DNA of 64,000 nucleotides from Acidobacteriota bacterium (lineage in GTDB: Bacteria; Acidobacteriota; Blastocatellia; Pyrinomonadales; Pyrinomonadaceae): NCBI GenBank assembly GCA_003385635.1, contig QQUY01000001.1:2023001-2087000 (forward strand), read 5' to 3'. Below are positions 1-9,051 of the stretch, in pieces. The notes under the pieces are model-generated. The model had not been told where the DNA came from, did not search any database, and saw only the letters and a list, made by a program, of their open reading frames with translations. The stretch's first letter is position 1. Every line of letters starts with the position of its first letter. The translations under genes and the position numbers were made by a program.

Positions 1-1
1 G

Positions 2-1726
2 CCGAACGCCATCTATGACAGTGCGGCAACGGCGCGCGCGCGGGATGAAATGGCCAAAGCCGTTCAGCCTTCGATGATCGAGCTCAAGCGTAGCCAAACG
101 ATAGTCCGCGAAGGAGATACGGTCTCGCCTGGTGCCCTTGCTCAGATAGCGGCGATTCAGAGCTACAGCAACACCAGCCGACAGCTAAACCGTTTCTTTG
201 GTCTTTTGGCAATCATCACTGCCCTGTTCTGGGTCGCCTGGAAGTTCATACAGCACAGGGGGTTTGTGAACAGGCTTTCGCTGTCTGAAGAACATACCTT
301 TGTAATGTTCGGGTTTGTCGTCATCGTCCAGACCCTGCTGATGGCGATATTCTTTCGGATTACCGAATACACCGCTGAATCGAACATGAGCGCCCCTCTG
401 AACGACCCGACCTTATGGGCGTTTGCAATACCGTTCGCTTTTTCCAGCCTGCTGATGACCCTTTTGGCCGACCGCAGGACGGCGCTTTTCACCGGACTCT
501 TCTGCGCGTTGCTGGCAGGTCTTCTGGCGCCTCGCGGACTCGAGTTTGCTATCTATGCCGCAATATCTTCTGCCGTTGCGGTGTACGGGATAGGTCGTTA
601 CAGAAGCAGACAATCGGTCACTTTCGCCGGCATTTTTGTAGGTGCGGCGAACGCAGCTACCGCTGTTGCCTTGATCGCATATACTCAACAGCCACTCATC
701 CTGAACACGATATTGCTTGCGATCAGCTGCGGACTATTGAGCGGTCTCATAACTGCCGCAGTGACGGCGATGTTCCTCCCGATCTGCGAATCATTGTTTG
801 GCATTCTGACCGACGTCAAATTGCTTGAGCTGTCTAACGCCGACCTTCCGCTCCTCGGGCAGCTTGCTTTGCGCGCACCCGGGACGAACCAGCACTCGCA
901 CGCGGTAGGCCAGCTTGCTGAGGAAGCTTGCCGCACGGTCAACGCGAACGGTCTTCTTGCGAGGATCGGTGCGCTGTACCACGACATAGGAAAGACAGCG
1001 GCCCCCGAACATTTTGTTGAGAATCAGAGGGGGAAGAATCCTCACGACCGGCTGAAGCCCGCGCAGAGCGCCCGGATCATCATCAGCCACGTAACGTACG
1101 GCGCGAAGCTGGCAAAGGATATGGGGCTGCCGGCACGCATCGTGGATTTCATACCTCAGCATCACGGAACAAGGACCCTTCACTACTTCCTTACTAAGGC
1201 CCGTAACGAAGCTGGCAAGGGCGAGGAGATTCACGAGAAGGACTTCCGATATCCCGGGCCGAAGCCTCAGTTCAAGGAAGCTGCGATAATGATGATCGCA
1301 GATAGTTGTGAAGCGGCCGCAAGGTCCTTGAGCGAGCCCACGCCGGAGAATATTCGTTTTATTGTTACGAAGATCATCGACGCAATACTTGCTGACGACC
1401 AGCTCGACGAATGCGATCTCACACTCCGCGAACTGACGCAGATCCGCGAGTCGATGATCAAGTCCCTGGTTTCGATATATCACTCGCGCGTGGATTATCC
1501 AGGCTACAATCCGCCTGCTTCAAAAACGCTCGAGAACATCATCATCCCGAAAGACCTGGACGAAGAACCGGTGCGCGGGCCCCGTTACGTCAATCCGGCT
1601 GACATCCCTGTAAGTCCGGGTGGCGAGGTGGAGGACGAAGCGATCGTGCGGACGGTTTCCAGCGATGAAAATGGCAGGAAGGATTCCGAAGAACCCGAGG
1701 TTAAGGCAAAGGGTACGGACCTGTGA
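2..1726 (+). CDS. 7TM-HD family cyclic-dinucleotide phosphodiesterase (PgpH/YqfF-like), 5' truncated by window edge
   Basis: Frame is open upstream of the listed Met at 50; multiple TM segments followed by HD domain (HSHAVGQLAEEA...GALYHDIGKTAAPEHF...HHGT). Confidence 0.88.
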   Translation, partial: PNAIYDSAATARARDEMAKAVQPSMIELKRSQTIVREGDTVSPGALAQIAAIQSYSNTSRQLNRFFGLLAIITALFWVAWKFIQHRGFVNRLSLSEEHTFVMFGFVVIVQTLLMAIFFRITEYTAESNMSAPLNDPTLWAFAIPFAFSSLLMTLLADRRTALFTGLFCALLAGLLAPRGLEFAIYAAISSAVAVYGIGRYRSRQSVTFAGIFVGAANAATAVALIAYTQQPLILNTILLAISCGLLSGLITAAVTAMFLPICESLFGILTDVKLLELSNADLPLLGQLALRAPGTNQHSHAVGQLAEEACRTVNANGLLARIGALYHDIGKTAAPEHFVENQRGKNPHDRLKPAQSARIIISHVTYGAKLAKDMGLPARIVDFIPQHHGTRTLHYFLTKARNEAGKGEEIHEKDFRYPGPKPQFKEAAIMMIADSCEAAARSLSEPTPENIRFIVTKIIDAILADDQLDECDLTLRELTQIRESMIKSLVSIYHSRVDYPGYNPPASKTLENIIIPKDLDEEPVRGPRYVNPADIPVSPGGEVEDEAIVRTVSSDENGRKDSEEPEVKAKGTDL

Positions 1727-1780
1727 GTCTGTCGGGTCTGTTGAGTCTATAGAGTCTGTCGGGTTTGTTGAGTCTAACCG
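1727..1780. repeat. 9-bp period degenerate tandem array (GTCTGTCGG GTCTGTTGA GTCTATAGA GTCTGTCGG GTTTGTTGA GTCTAACCG)
   Basis: Direct reading, 6 in-phase nonamers immediately after the stop codon of the HD gene. Confidence 0.85.
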
Positions 1781-2038
1781 ATTTTGCAGAGCATGGTTGG
1801 CTCAACTTAAGTCGCTCCGCGCCGCATCTTGGGAAGGCAGTTTACCGCAATAGCCTTCTTTGAAACATTAAGCCTGGAATTCAAGATTCGGCCGAAGGCT
1901 GATCTAGCTGATTTTTAGGGGAATGAATTGCTGCACTCTGAGCCGTGCTGCGCACGTCTTTTGCGGCGCAAGCGCTGAGCTAAACGGGTAGTTGATTTCC
2001 GGCTGGCATCTTTGACTTCTGACTTCTGACTACTGCCT

Positions 2039-2533
2039 TCAGAATCTCCCTTTCAGCTTTTCGTAAGTCTTTTCAAGCGTCTCAGGAATCGTGCGCGTCT
2101 CGGCCACGGTCGTCATGAAGTTTGAATCACCGGTCCAGCGCGGCATCACGTGCATGTGAAAATGTTCTTCGACGCCGGCCCCCGCCGCCTTTCCCAGGTT
2201 CATACCAATATTAAACCCGTTCGGTCTATAGACTTCGCCGAGAATCTCCTGTGAACGCTTGATGAGGTCCATCAATTCATCGGTAGACTCCTTGGAGGCC
2301 TGGCTGATCGCAGGAAGATGTTCAAAAGGGACGATCATCAGGTGGCCGGTTATATACGGGAAGATGTTGAGAATCACAAAATTAAAGCCCGCACGGTGGA
2401 CGATGAACTTTTCATCGTCAGCCGCCGGACTCTGCAAAACTTCGCAGAAGACGCAATCCGATGCGCCTCCGGATTCACGCTTTTCGTTGGAGCGTATGTA
2501 GTCGTATCGCCAGGGACTCCAAAGAATGTCCAT
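2039..2533 (-). CDS. HIT family hydrolase
   Basis: CVFCEVL...NIFPYITGHLMIVP...NIGMNLGKAAGAGVEEHFHMHVMPRW (HxHxH histidine triad). Confidence 0.92.
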   Translation of the reverse strand: MDILWSPWRYDYIRSNEKRESGGASDCVFCEVLQSPAADDEKFIVHRAGFNFVILNIFPYITGHLMIVPFEHLPAISQASKESTDELMDLIKRSQEILGEVYRPNGFNIGMNLGKAAGAGVEEHFHMHVMPRWTGDSNFMTTVAETRTIPETLEKTYEKLKGRF

Positions 2534-2578
2534 AGTGCTCCCTTGAAGAACAGGCAGGCCGACCTGCTGCGATACCGT

Positions 2579-2854
2579 CTACTTATTGATTATGTCTTTA
2601 AGGTCCTTGCCGGGCTTAAAGTAAGCTACCCTTTTGGCGGGAATCTCTACAGGTTCTCCGGTCTTGGGGTTCCTGCCCTTTCTGGCGTTCCTCTCACGAA
2701 CGCGAAAACTTCCGAAACCCCTAAGTTCGATCTTCTCCCCTTTGTTAAGGGTGCTGACAATGCTGTCAAAAATGATCTCGACCAACTGTTCGACATCTTT
2801 CTTGGTCATGTCGGCTTCTTTCGCAACGATCTCAACCAGGTCGGCTTTAGTCAT
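2579..2854 (-). CDS. HU/IHF family DNA-binding protein
   Basis: MTKADLVEIVAKEAD...GFGSFRVRERNARKGRNPKTGEPVEIPAKRVAYFKPGK signature. Confidence 0.95.
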   Translation of the reverse strand: MTKADLVEIVAKEADMTKKDVEQLVEIIFDSIVSTLNKGEKIELRGFGSFRVRERNARKGRNPKTGEPVEIPAKRVAYFKPGKDLKDIINK

Positions 2855-2897
2855 CTCTTATCCTCGTTTTCGCGAACTAATTTTCAGTTGGAACGGC

Positions 2898-5429
2898 CTA
2901 GCTTTTGGCCTTCTTTGTGGATTTCTTTTCGGTTTTTGCTTCAGCTGAAACGTCTTCAGCCTTCGTTTCTTCCGCGGACTCTTCAGCTTTCGCGTCTTTT
3001 TCGGCCTTGTCGGATTTCTCAGACTTGACCGTTTCTTCTTTTACCTCTTCTTTGGGCTTTTCGGCCTTTGCTTCCTTTGCCTTGGCTTTGGTTGCTTTTT
3101 CAGCTTTCTCCTCTGCGGCAGCAGGCTCTTCTTTCTTTTCTTCGGCTTCAGCTTCGGCCTTGGCCTCAGCTTTCTCCCCGGTTTCAGTAGCCTCGACCTT
3201 TGCCTCTTCTTTGGCAGCCTCAGCCTTGGCCTTTTCGTCCGAAGAATCAGCTTTCGCTTCTTCTTCAGCACTCTCGGCCTTTGCTTTATCGTCTGCTTTA
3301 TCGTCGGAAGAGTCAGCTTTCACTTCCTCTTCCTTCTTATCTGCTTTGGATTCCTCGGCCTTTGCTTCCTCGGCCTTTACTTCCTCAGCCTTTGCTTCCT
3401 CGGCCTTCGATTCATCGGGTTTGTCGTCCGCCTTGGATTTCTCAGCAGGCGCCTCAGCCTTTGCCTCGGTTTCTTCCGAACCTTCCGATTCATCAGAACC
3501 GAACTTCAGCTTGGCAAGTTCGCCGAGGGATGCCATTCCGCTCTTGGCCTGGCTGGAGTAGGAACGCGAATCCATAACAGGTTCGTCGTCCTTACCGACC
3601 GCCCTGTGCGAAAGGCCTATCTTCTCGACATCATGCTCGATCCTGAGGATCTTGAACTCCAGTTCCTGACCGATCGAGAACTCGTCCTCCGGATTCTCGA
3701 TCCGGTCGTCCGAAAGCTCTGAGATGTGGCAAAGACCTTCAAGGTCCTGCGCCAGCTCGACAAACACACCAAAGCTTGCAAACCTCGAGATCTTTCCTTT
3801 TATAACGTCACCGGGCTTGTGTTCATTCGTGAACTGCTCCCAGGCACTAGGCGTAAGTTCTTTCATCGAGAGCGAGAGCCGGTGGCCATCGGTATCGATA
3901 TTCGTAATTACGGCTTCGACCTCCTGCCCCTTGTTGAGGACATCTTTCGGATGCTTGATCTTCTTAGACCAAGAGATGTCGGAAACGTGAACGAGCCCGT
4001 CGATTCCTTCTTCAACCTCCACGAAAGCGCCAAAGTCGGTCAGATTTCGGACCTTGCCTTCGATCTTCATACCCGCGGAATAGCGTTCCGCGATCGTATC
4101 CCAGGGGTTAGGCTGCAGCTGCTTCATGCCAAGGCTGATCCTGCGTTCGTCAGGATCGATCCCGAGGACCTGTACCTCTACCTCGTCATTCTTCTTGACC
4201 ACGTGCTTCGGATGCTTAAGCCTCTTTGACCAGGACATCTCAGACACGTGAACAAGTCCTTCGACACCCGGCTCGAGCTCAACAAAAGCACCGTATTCGG
4301 TAATGCTGGAAACCCGGCCCTTTAGTACGGAATCGACCGGATAAAGCTCGGTAACCGTCGACCAGGGATCCGGCAGCAACTGCTTGAATCCAAGCGATAC
4401 CTTTTCTTTATCGCGGTCGAGCTTCAAAATCTTGACCTGTACGGTATCGCCGACCTTGAACATCTCGCCGGGATTGTGAAGTCTTCCCCACGACATATCG
4501 GTTACGTGAAGCAGGCCGTCGATGCCGCCGATATCGATGAACGCACCATAATCGGTCAGGTTTTTGACGATACCTTCCTCAATGTAACCCTCTTCGATCC
4601 GTTCTAGCGTTGCCGCTTTTTCCTTATTAAGGGTCTCGTCAGTGATCACTTTGCGCGAAATGACGATGTTGCTTCGCTTTCGGCTGAATTTGATCACCTT
4701 TGCTTCGATCTCTTCGCCTATAAGTGAATCAAGGTTGCGGACCGGACGTGAATCGACCTGAGAACCAGGCAGAAAAGCTTCGACACCGTTGATGTCAACC
4801 TTCAAGCCGCCTTTCGTTTTCGCGGTGATGTTGCCCTTTATCGGTGTATCAGCGTCATATGCCTGTTCAATCTCGTTCCAGGACTTTCGGCGTTCAGCAT
4901 CAAAGCGTGAAAGGCTGGGAGGAGCGTCGCCTGATCCCATCGAACGGATCACAACCTCCACCTCATCGCCCATCTTGATCGTGACTTCACCTTCGTCATC
5001 GGTGAATTCGTCGGTCGAGACGAGTCCCTCTGATTTATAGCCAAAGTCGATCAGTGCTCCGTGCTCCGAGATCCCAACCACCTTGCCGGTGACGAGTTCC
5101 CCGGTGCTGTAGGTCACCTGGTCCTGCTCGAATTGTTCGAGAATTGCTCCGAAATCCATCTCACCGCCAGATGTCTGATCGGAAGATGCTTCCTGCTCGG
5201 CAGCCGGTTCTTCCGTTACGGGGCTCGCTTCAGGAGCTTTCGCTGGCTCAGCTGCTGCCTGGGGTTCTTCCGTCGGCGCGGCTGCGCCGGCATCGGCCGT
5301 TGATTCGGCCTCGGATGGAGCTTTTTCGGTCTCGGCTTTTACAGCCGCTGCTTCTACGTTGTTTTGGTCCACGGCTTCGGCCTGCTTTTCAGCTTTGTCC
5401 TCAGCCTCCTTGATTACTTCGTTTGACAT
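2898..5429 (-). CDS. rpsA: 30S ribosomal protein S1 with long Lys/Ala/Glu-rich low-complexity N- and C-terminal extensions
   Basis: Multiple consecutive S1 motifs (e.g. GAFVELEPGVEGLVHVSEMSW, GAFVEVEEGIDGLVHVSDISW) plus a ~200-aa KAEE-type tail. Confidence 0.93.
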   Translation of the reverse strand: MSNEVIKEAEDKAEKQAEAVDQNNVEAAAVKAETEKAPSEAESTADAGAAAPTEEPQAAAEPAKAPEASPVTEEPAAEQEASSDQTSGGEMDFGAILEQFEQDQVTYSTGELVTGKVVGISEHGALIDFGYKSEGLVSTDEFTDDEGEVTIKMGDEVEVVIRSMGSGDAPPSLSRFDAERRKSWNEIEQAYDADTPIKGNITAKTKGGLKVDINGVEAFLPGSQVDSRPVRNLDSLIGEEIEAKVIKFSRKRSNIVISRKVITDETLNKEKAATLERIEEGYIEEGIVKNLTDYGAFIDIGGIDGLLHVTDMSWGRLHNPGEMFKVGDTVQVKILKLDRDKEKVSLGFKQLLPDPWSTVTELYPVDSVLKGRVSSITEYGAFVELEPGVEGLVHVSEMSWSKRLKHPKHVVKKNDEVEVQVLGIDPDERRISLGMKQLQPNPWDTIAERYSAGMKIEGKVRNLTDFGAFVEVEEGIDGLVHVSDISWSKKIKHPKDVLNKGQEVEAVITNIDTDGHRLSLSMKELTPSAWEQFTNEHKPGDVIKGKISRFASFGVFVELAQDLEGLCHISELSDDRIENPEDEFSIGQELEFKILRIEHDVEKIGLSHRAVGKDDEPVMDSRSYSSQAKSGMASLGELAKLKFGSDESEGSEETEAKAEAPAEKSKADDKPDESKAEEAKAEEVKAEEAKAEESKADKKEEEVKADSSDDKADDKAKAESAEEEAKADSSDEKAKAEAAKEEAKVEATETGEKAEAKAEAEAEEKKEEPAAAEEKAEKATKAKAKEAKAEKPKEEVKEETVKSEKSDKAEKDAKAEESAEETKAEDVSAEAKTEKKSTKKAKS

Positions 5430-5938
5430 TTAAGTTTGAGTTAACTTCCTTTTGGTTTTGAGTAGCCGGTCACGCAGTGTGAACGGCATCGCTTTCCTCC
5501 CGGAGCCAATTTCAGGCAATAAAAAAAATCAGCCTGGAGAATAGCTAATTTTCACCCAAGAGCGATTTGATTGTGACGAGTATCTTTATATAGGCCAGAA
5601 AGTAGAAGGAAAACCTCCGTGCTTCGAAGACCCGCACGCCGAAGTACTGAATCACGCAAGACCGCACATGTTCGGGTAAAACTAGAATCTACAGCCGAAG
5701 TGCTTTGATGTCAAGATAATAGATGTAGACGCTTCATTACTTTAAGGGCCTCCTCAGAGCTTGCTTGAACGAGCTTGAATTGGACAGGCCGCGAATCTTC
5801 CCGACGGTCGCAACGAGTGTCCGCAAGCCCCGAAACTAATAATGTAGTTGACTACACTTCGGACCGGTCCTATGATTCGTTGACAACCTGAAAAAAGGTG
5901 GCTAGAGGCGGTGATCTCCAGTCAATGGAAAGCGTGAA

Positions 5939-6853
5939 ATGAGAAAGTACGAATTTTACCAGCTTGATGTCTTCACTGATACCCGATTCGCGGGAAATCC
6001 GCTTGCGGTCTTTCCTGAAAGCGAAGGGCTTTCTTCGGAAGAAATGCAGTCGATCGCGATGGAGATGAATCTTTCCGAAACGGTCTTTGTACTTCCTTCC
6101 GACAAAGCGGTCAGGCGCCTTCGCATTTTCACCCCCAGACAGGAACTCCCGCTTGCAGGCCATCCGGTGGTGGGCACCTGGAACCTGCTCGCCCATCTGG
6201 GCATCGTCGACAATCCAGCGAACGGCCGCATACAGATCGAACAGGAAGTAAGGCTCGGGGTTCTGCCGGTCGAGATCGAATTTGCCGACAACGTACCGAT
6301 GGTTGTGACAATGACTCAGGGCGAGTTCGATCCTGGCCCTATCGTTGACGATGAAGGCGTTCTGAACGATCTAGCATCGAGTTTGAGCCTTGAACTGGAT
6401 GAACTCGCGTGCACCCGGGCCCTGCCGGTCCAGGTGGTCTCGACCGGGATCAGGTCCCTTGCGGTCCCCGTTGTCTCGCTAACAGCCTTAGGCAGGATCC
6501 GGGTAAATACAAGCGCCCTGAGCGATATCTATCTTGAGCCCGGTGCCGTAGGCTGCTTTGCATTTACTTTCGAAACCTTCGAAGAGGGATCCGCGGTCCA
6601 CGCCAGGTTCTTTGCCCCGGCGGATGCTATACTGGAAGATCCGGCTACGGGAAGCGCGGCCGGTTCACTCTCGGGCTACCTTATAAATCACGGCGCACTG
6701 GATCCCGGATCGTTCACGATCGAACAGGGAGACTTCATGGGCCGCCCGAGCAGGATCTACGCAACGATAGATGGCGGGAAAGGCAATGTTGAACGGGTTC
6801 GAATAGGGGGAAGGTCGGTGATCGTCGCTAAAGGAGAGATCTATCTGGATTGA
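5939..6853 (+). CDS. PhzF family isomerase/epimerase
   Basis: YQLDVFTDTRFAGNPLAVFPES; FTPRQELPLAGHPVVGTW; EDPATGSAAGSLSGYL. Confidence 0.93.
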   Translation: MRKYEFYQLDVFTDTRFAGNPLAVFPESEGLSSEEMQSIAMEMNLSETVFVLPSDKAVRRLRIFTPRQELPLAGHPVVGTWNLLAHLGIVDNPANGRIQIEQEVRLGVLPVEIEFADNVPMVVTMTQGEFDPGPIVDDEGVLNDLASSLSLELDELACTRALPVQVVSTGIRSLAVPVVSLTALGRIRVNTSALSDIYLEPGAVGCFAFTFETFEEGSAVHARFFAPADAILEDPATGSAAGSLSGYLINHGALDPGSFTIEQGDFMGRPSRIYATIDGGKGNVERVRIGGRSVIVAKGEIYLD

Positions 6854-6859
6854 CTTTGC

Positions 6860-6889
6860 AGGTTCCAGGTTTCACGGATCAGGTATCTG
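6860..6889. repeat. 7-bp period degenerate array (AGGTTCC AGGTTTC ACGGATC AGGTATC)
   Basis: In-phase heptamers just after the phzF-like stop codon. Confidence 0.75.
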
Positions 6890-7001
6890 CTTTCACATGC
6901 GCCAGTAGCCTTACGGACCTGGAACAACATCAACGACTGTTGAGAGTCCGTTTGTCGATAATCGATATCAGTTTAAATACACTTGATCAACGATACGTGA
7001 T

Positions 7002-7036
7002 CATTGACACCTGATCCATGAACTTGGAACTTGAAC
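7002..7036. repeat. 7-bp period degenerate array (CATTGAC ACCTGAT CCATGAA CTTGGAA CTTGAAC)
   Basis: In-phase heptamers adjacent to the pilT 3' end. Confidence 0.75.
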
Positions 7037-7037
7037 T

Positions 7038-8192
7038 TTACTCCCGGTCAATAACGTCCGTCACACTTGAGATCTTGCTGAACTGCTCCATCTCTTCCTT
7101 GGCCTGCGCGGTAGTATTCTGAATACCAGCCAGCCTCAAACGGAACTCGTCTGGATTCGTTGAACCGCGGAGAGCCTCGTCAAGCGTAATAAGCTCGGAC
7201 TGATAGAGATAGAAAAGCGACTGATCGAACGTCTGCATACCGTACTGCGAAGTTCCGGCCGCGATAGCATCGCGGATCTGCGAAGTCTTCTCTTCCTGCA
7301 GAACACAATCGCGAATAAGCGGAGTAGATACAAGCACCTCCACCGCCGGGACCCTTGAGTTACCCTTCGAAGACTTCATAAGCCTTTGTGAAATGACTGC
7401 TTTCAAAAGTCCTGCGATCTGGATCCTAATGGATTTCTGCTGGTAAGGAGGAAACGCCGAGATGATTCGGGTGAGAGTTTCTGTCGCGTCGAGGGTGTGC
7501 AGGGTCGACAAGACAAGGTGTCCGGTTTCGGCGGCGACGAGCGCTGTTTCGATCGTTTCAAGGTCTCGCATCTCGCCGACCAGGATCACATCCGGGTCCT
7601 GGCGAAGCGAGCCGCGAAGCGCCTCTGCAAAATTTCTGGTGTCAACATCCACCTCGCGCTGGGTGACATAAGACTGCTTGTCTTTGTGAAGGAATTCTAT
7701 CGGGTCCTCGATCGTGACTATGTGGCAGTTTCGCGAGTTATTGATGTGATCTACCATCGCTGCCAGCGTCGTCGACTTACCGGAGCCGGTCGTGCCAGTT
7801 ACGAGGATCAACCCGCGATTTTCGTCGGAGATCGAGTTGAGCACTGGAGGCAGGCCCAACTCGCTGAAGTTTTTTATGTTGTCGGAAATCACGCGAGCCA
7901 CGATTCCGATCGAACCCCTCTGCTGGAAGATGTTCACCCTGAATCTTCCAAGGCCTGAGACACCGTAGCCTATATCCACCTCGAAATGCTCCTTGAAATG
8001 CATTTTCTGGCGATTCGACATCATCGAGAATGCCATCTCGAGTGTCTCTTCCTGCGAAAGCCTGTTAACGCCGGAAATAGGACGCAGTTCTCCGTTGACC
8101 CTTATGACAGGATAGGAGCCGGCTCGCAGGTGCAGGTCGGACGCACCAAAGCTCATGGACATTCTCAAAAGGTCGTCTATTCTCGTGGACAT
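7038..8192 (-). CDS. pilT: Type IV pilus retraction ATPase (PilT/PilU family)
   Basis: GTTGSGKSTTLAAMVDHIN Walker A, DPDVILVGEMRDLETIETALVAAETGHLVLSTLHT. Confidence 0.92.
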   Translation of the reverse strand: MSTRIDDLLRMSMSFGASDLHLRAGSYPVIRVNGELRPISGVNRLSQEETLEMAFSMMSNRQKMHFKEHFEVDIGYGVSGLGRFRVNIFQQRGSIGIVARVISDNIKNFSELGLPPVLNSISDENRGLILVTGTTGSGKSTTLAAMVDHINNSRNCHIVTIEDPIEFLHKDKQSYVTQREVDVDTRNFAEALRGSLRQDPDVILVGEMRDLETIETALVAAETGHLVLSTLHTLDATETLTRIISAFPPYQQKSIRIQIAGLLKAVISQRLMKSSKGNSRVPAVEVLVSTPLIRDCVLQEEKTSQIRDAIAAGTSQYGMQTFDQSLFYLYQSELITLDEALRGSTNPDEFRLRLAGIQNTTAQAKEEMEQFSKISSVTDVIDRE

Positions 8193-8400
8193 AGTATGGA
8201 TGTGCTTCCTGTAGCGGGTGTGATGATTGGGAACGGAAAAGAAAGCGCAGGATATGCGCTCTTTTGATTTTAACTGTCGGTAAAGAAATCAGTCAATGTT
8301 TTATCGCTTTTAACAGAACCGTTCTCTAGCATCTCCTCGAACGCGATCATGGTTAAAAGTGATTTGACTTAAATTTGAAGGCGTATTTAGAATCTCGTCT

Positions 8401-9009
8401 ATGCAAACGCGCAGCCGGCGGCAAAGGGAGATCCTGGACTTCATAATCGAGTTCGTAGACTCCCACGGATACGAGCCGTCTTACCAGCAGATCGCGCGTC
8501 ATTGCGGACTGTCCTCGAAAGGCGGCGTCGCCCGCCACATCGAATCCCTTGAGAAAAAAGGACTTCTGAAACGGAACAGGGATGCCGGCAAGTTCCACCT
8601 CGAGATCTATCCAGAATCGTTGATCAAGAACCATATTTGCGAAGTCGAATGGCTGGAAGATCTGACCGCCGGCGGTGGGTCGAACCAAGATCCTCTGTTC
8701 GTACCCCGTTCACTCCTGGGATTTCGCGCTCCAAAGGAAATGAGAGGCATGCTGGTGCCAGACAACGCGATGTCCGGTGAACATATTCTCGAAGGTGATA
8801 TCGCTCTGATCGAACGAAAGTCGTTCGCACGAGACGGAGATTGTGTTGCCGCCCGACTCAACCGGAACCGTCTAACCCTCGGGCGATACTTTCGCAAGGG
8901 TTCAGCAGTCGAGATCCGACCCGCTAACGACAATTATGAGCCGGTGAGAGCCCAAGCAGACAAAGTTGAGATCCTTGGATTGTACAGGGGACTGCTCAGA
9001 CGTGCCTGA
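8401..9009 (+). CDS. LexA-like repressor with apparently degenerate S24 catalytic domain
   Basis: LexA wHTH (RQREILDFIIEFVDSHGYEPSYQQIARHCGLSSKGGVARHIESLEKKGLL) plus S24-like fold (ILEGDIALIERK...DGDCVAARL); the catalytic Ser and Lys positions are substituted. Confidence 0.85.
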   Translation: MQTRSRRQREILDFIIEFVDSHGYEPSYQQIARHCGLSSKGGVARHIESLEKKGLLKRNRDAGKFHLEIYPESLIKNHICEVEWLEDLTAGGGSNQDPLFVPRSLLGFRAPKEMRGMLVPDNAMSGEHILEGDIALIERKSFARDGDCVAARLNRNRLTLGRYFRKGSAVEIRPANDNYEPVRAQADKVEILGLYRGLLRRA

Positions 9010-9051
9010 CCTCAATACTGCTGTTTCGAGTTCAGAAAGGGAAAATTCATA

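Noticed and set aside
791-1483. 230-aa minus-strand ORF
   Set aside because: Antisense to the conserved HD domain; composition typical of a shadow ORF.
2905-3561. 218-aa + strand Ser/Phe/Ala-rich ORF
   Set aside because: Antisense shadow of the low-complexity S1 tail; no independent start context or family.
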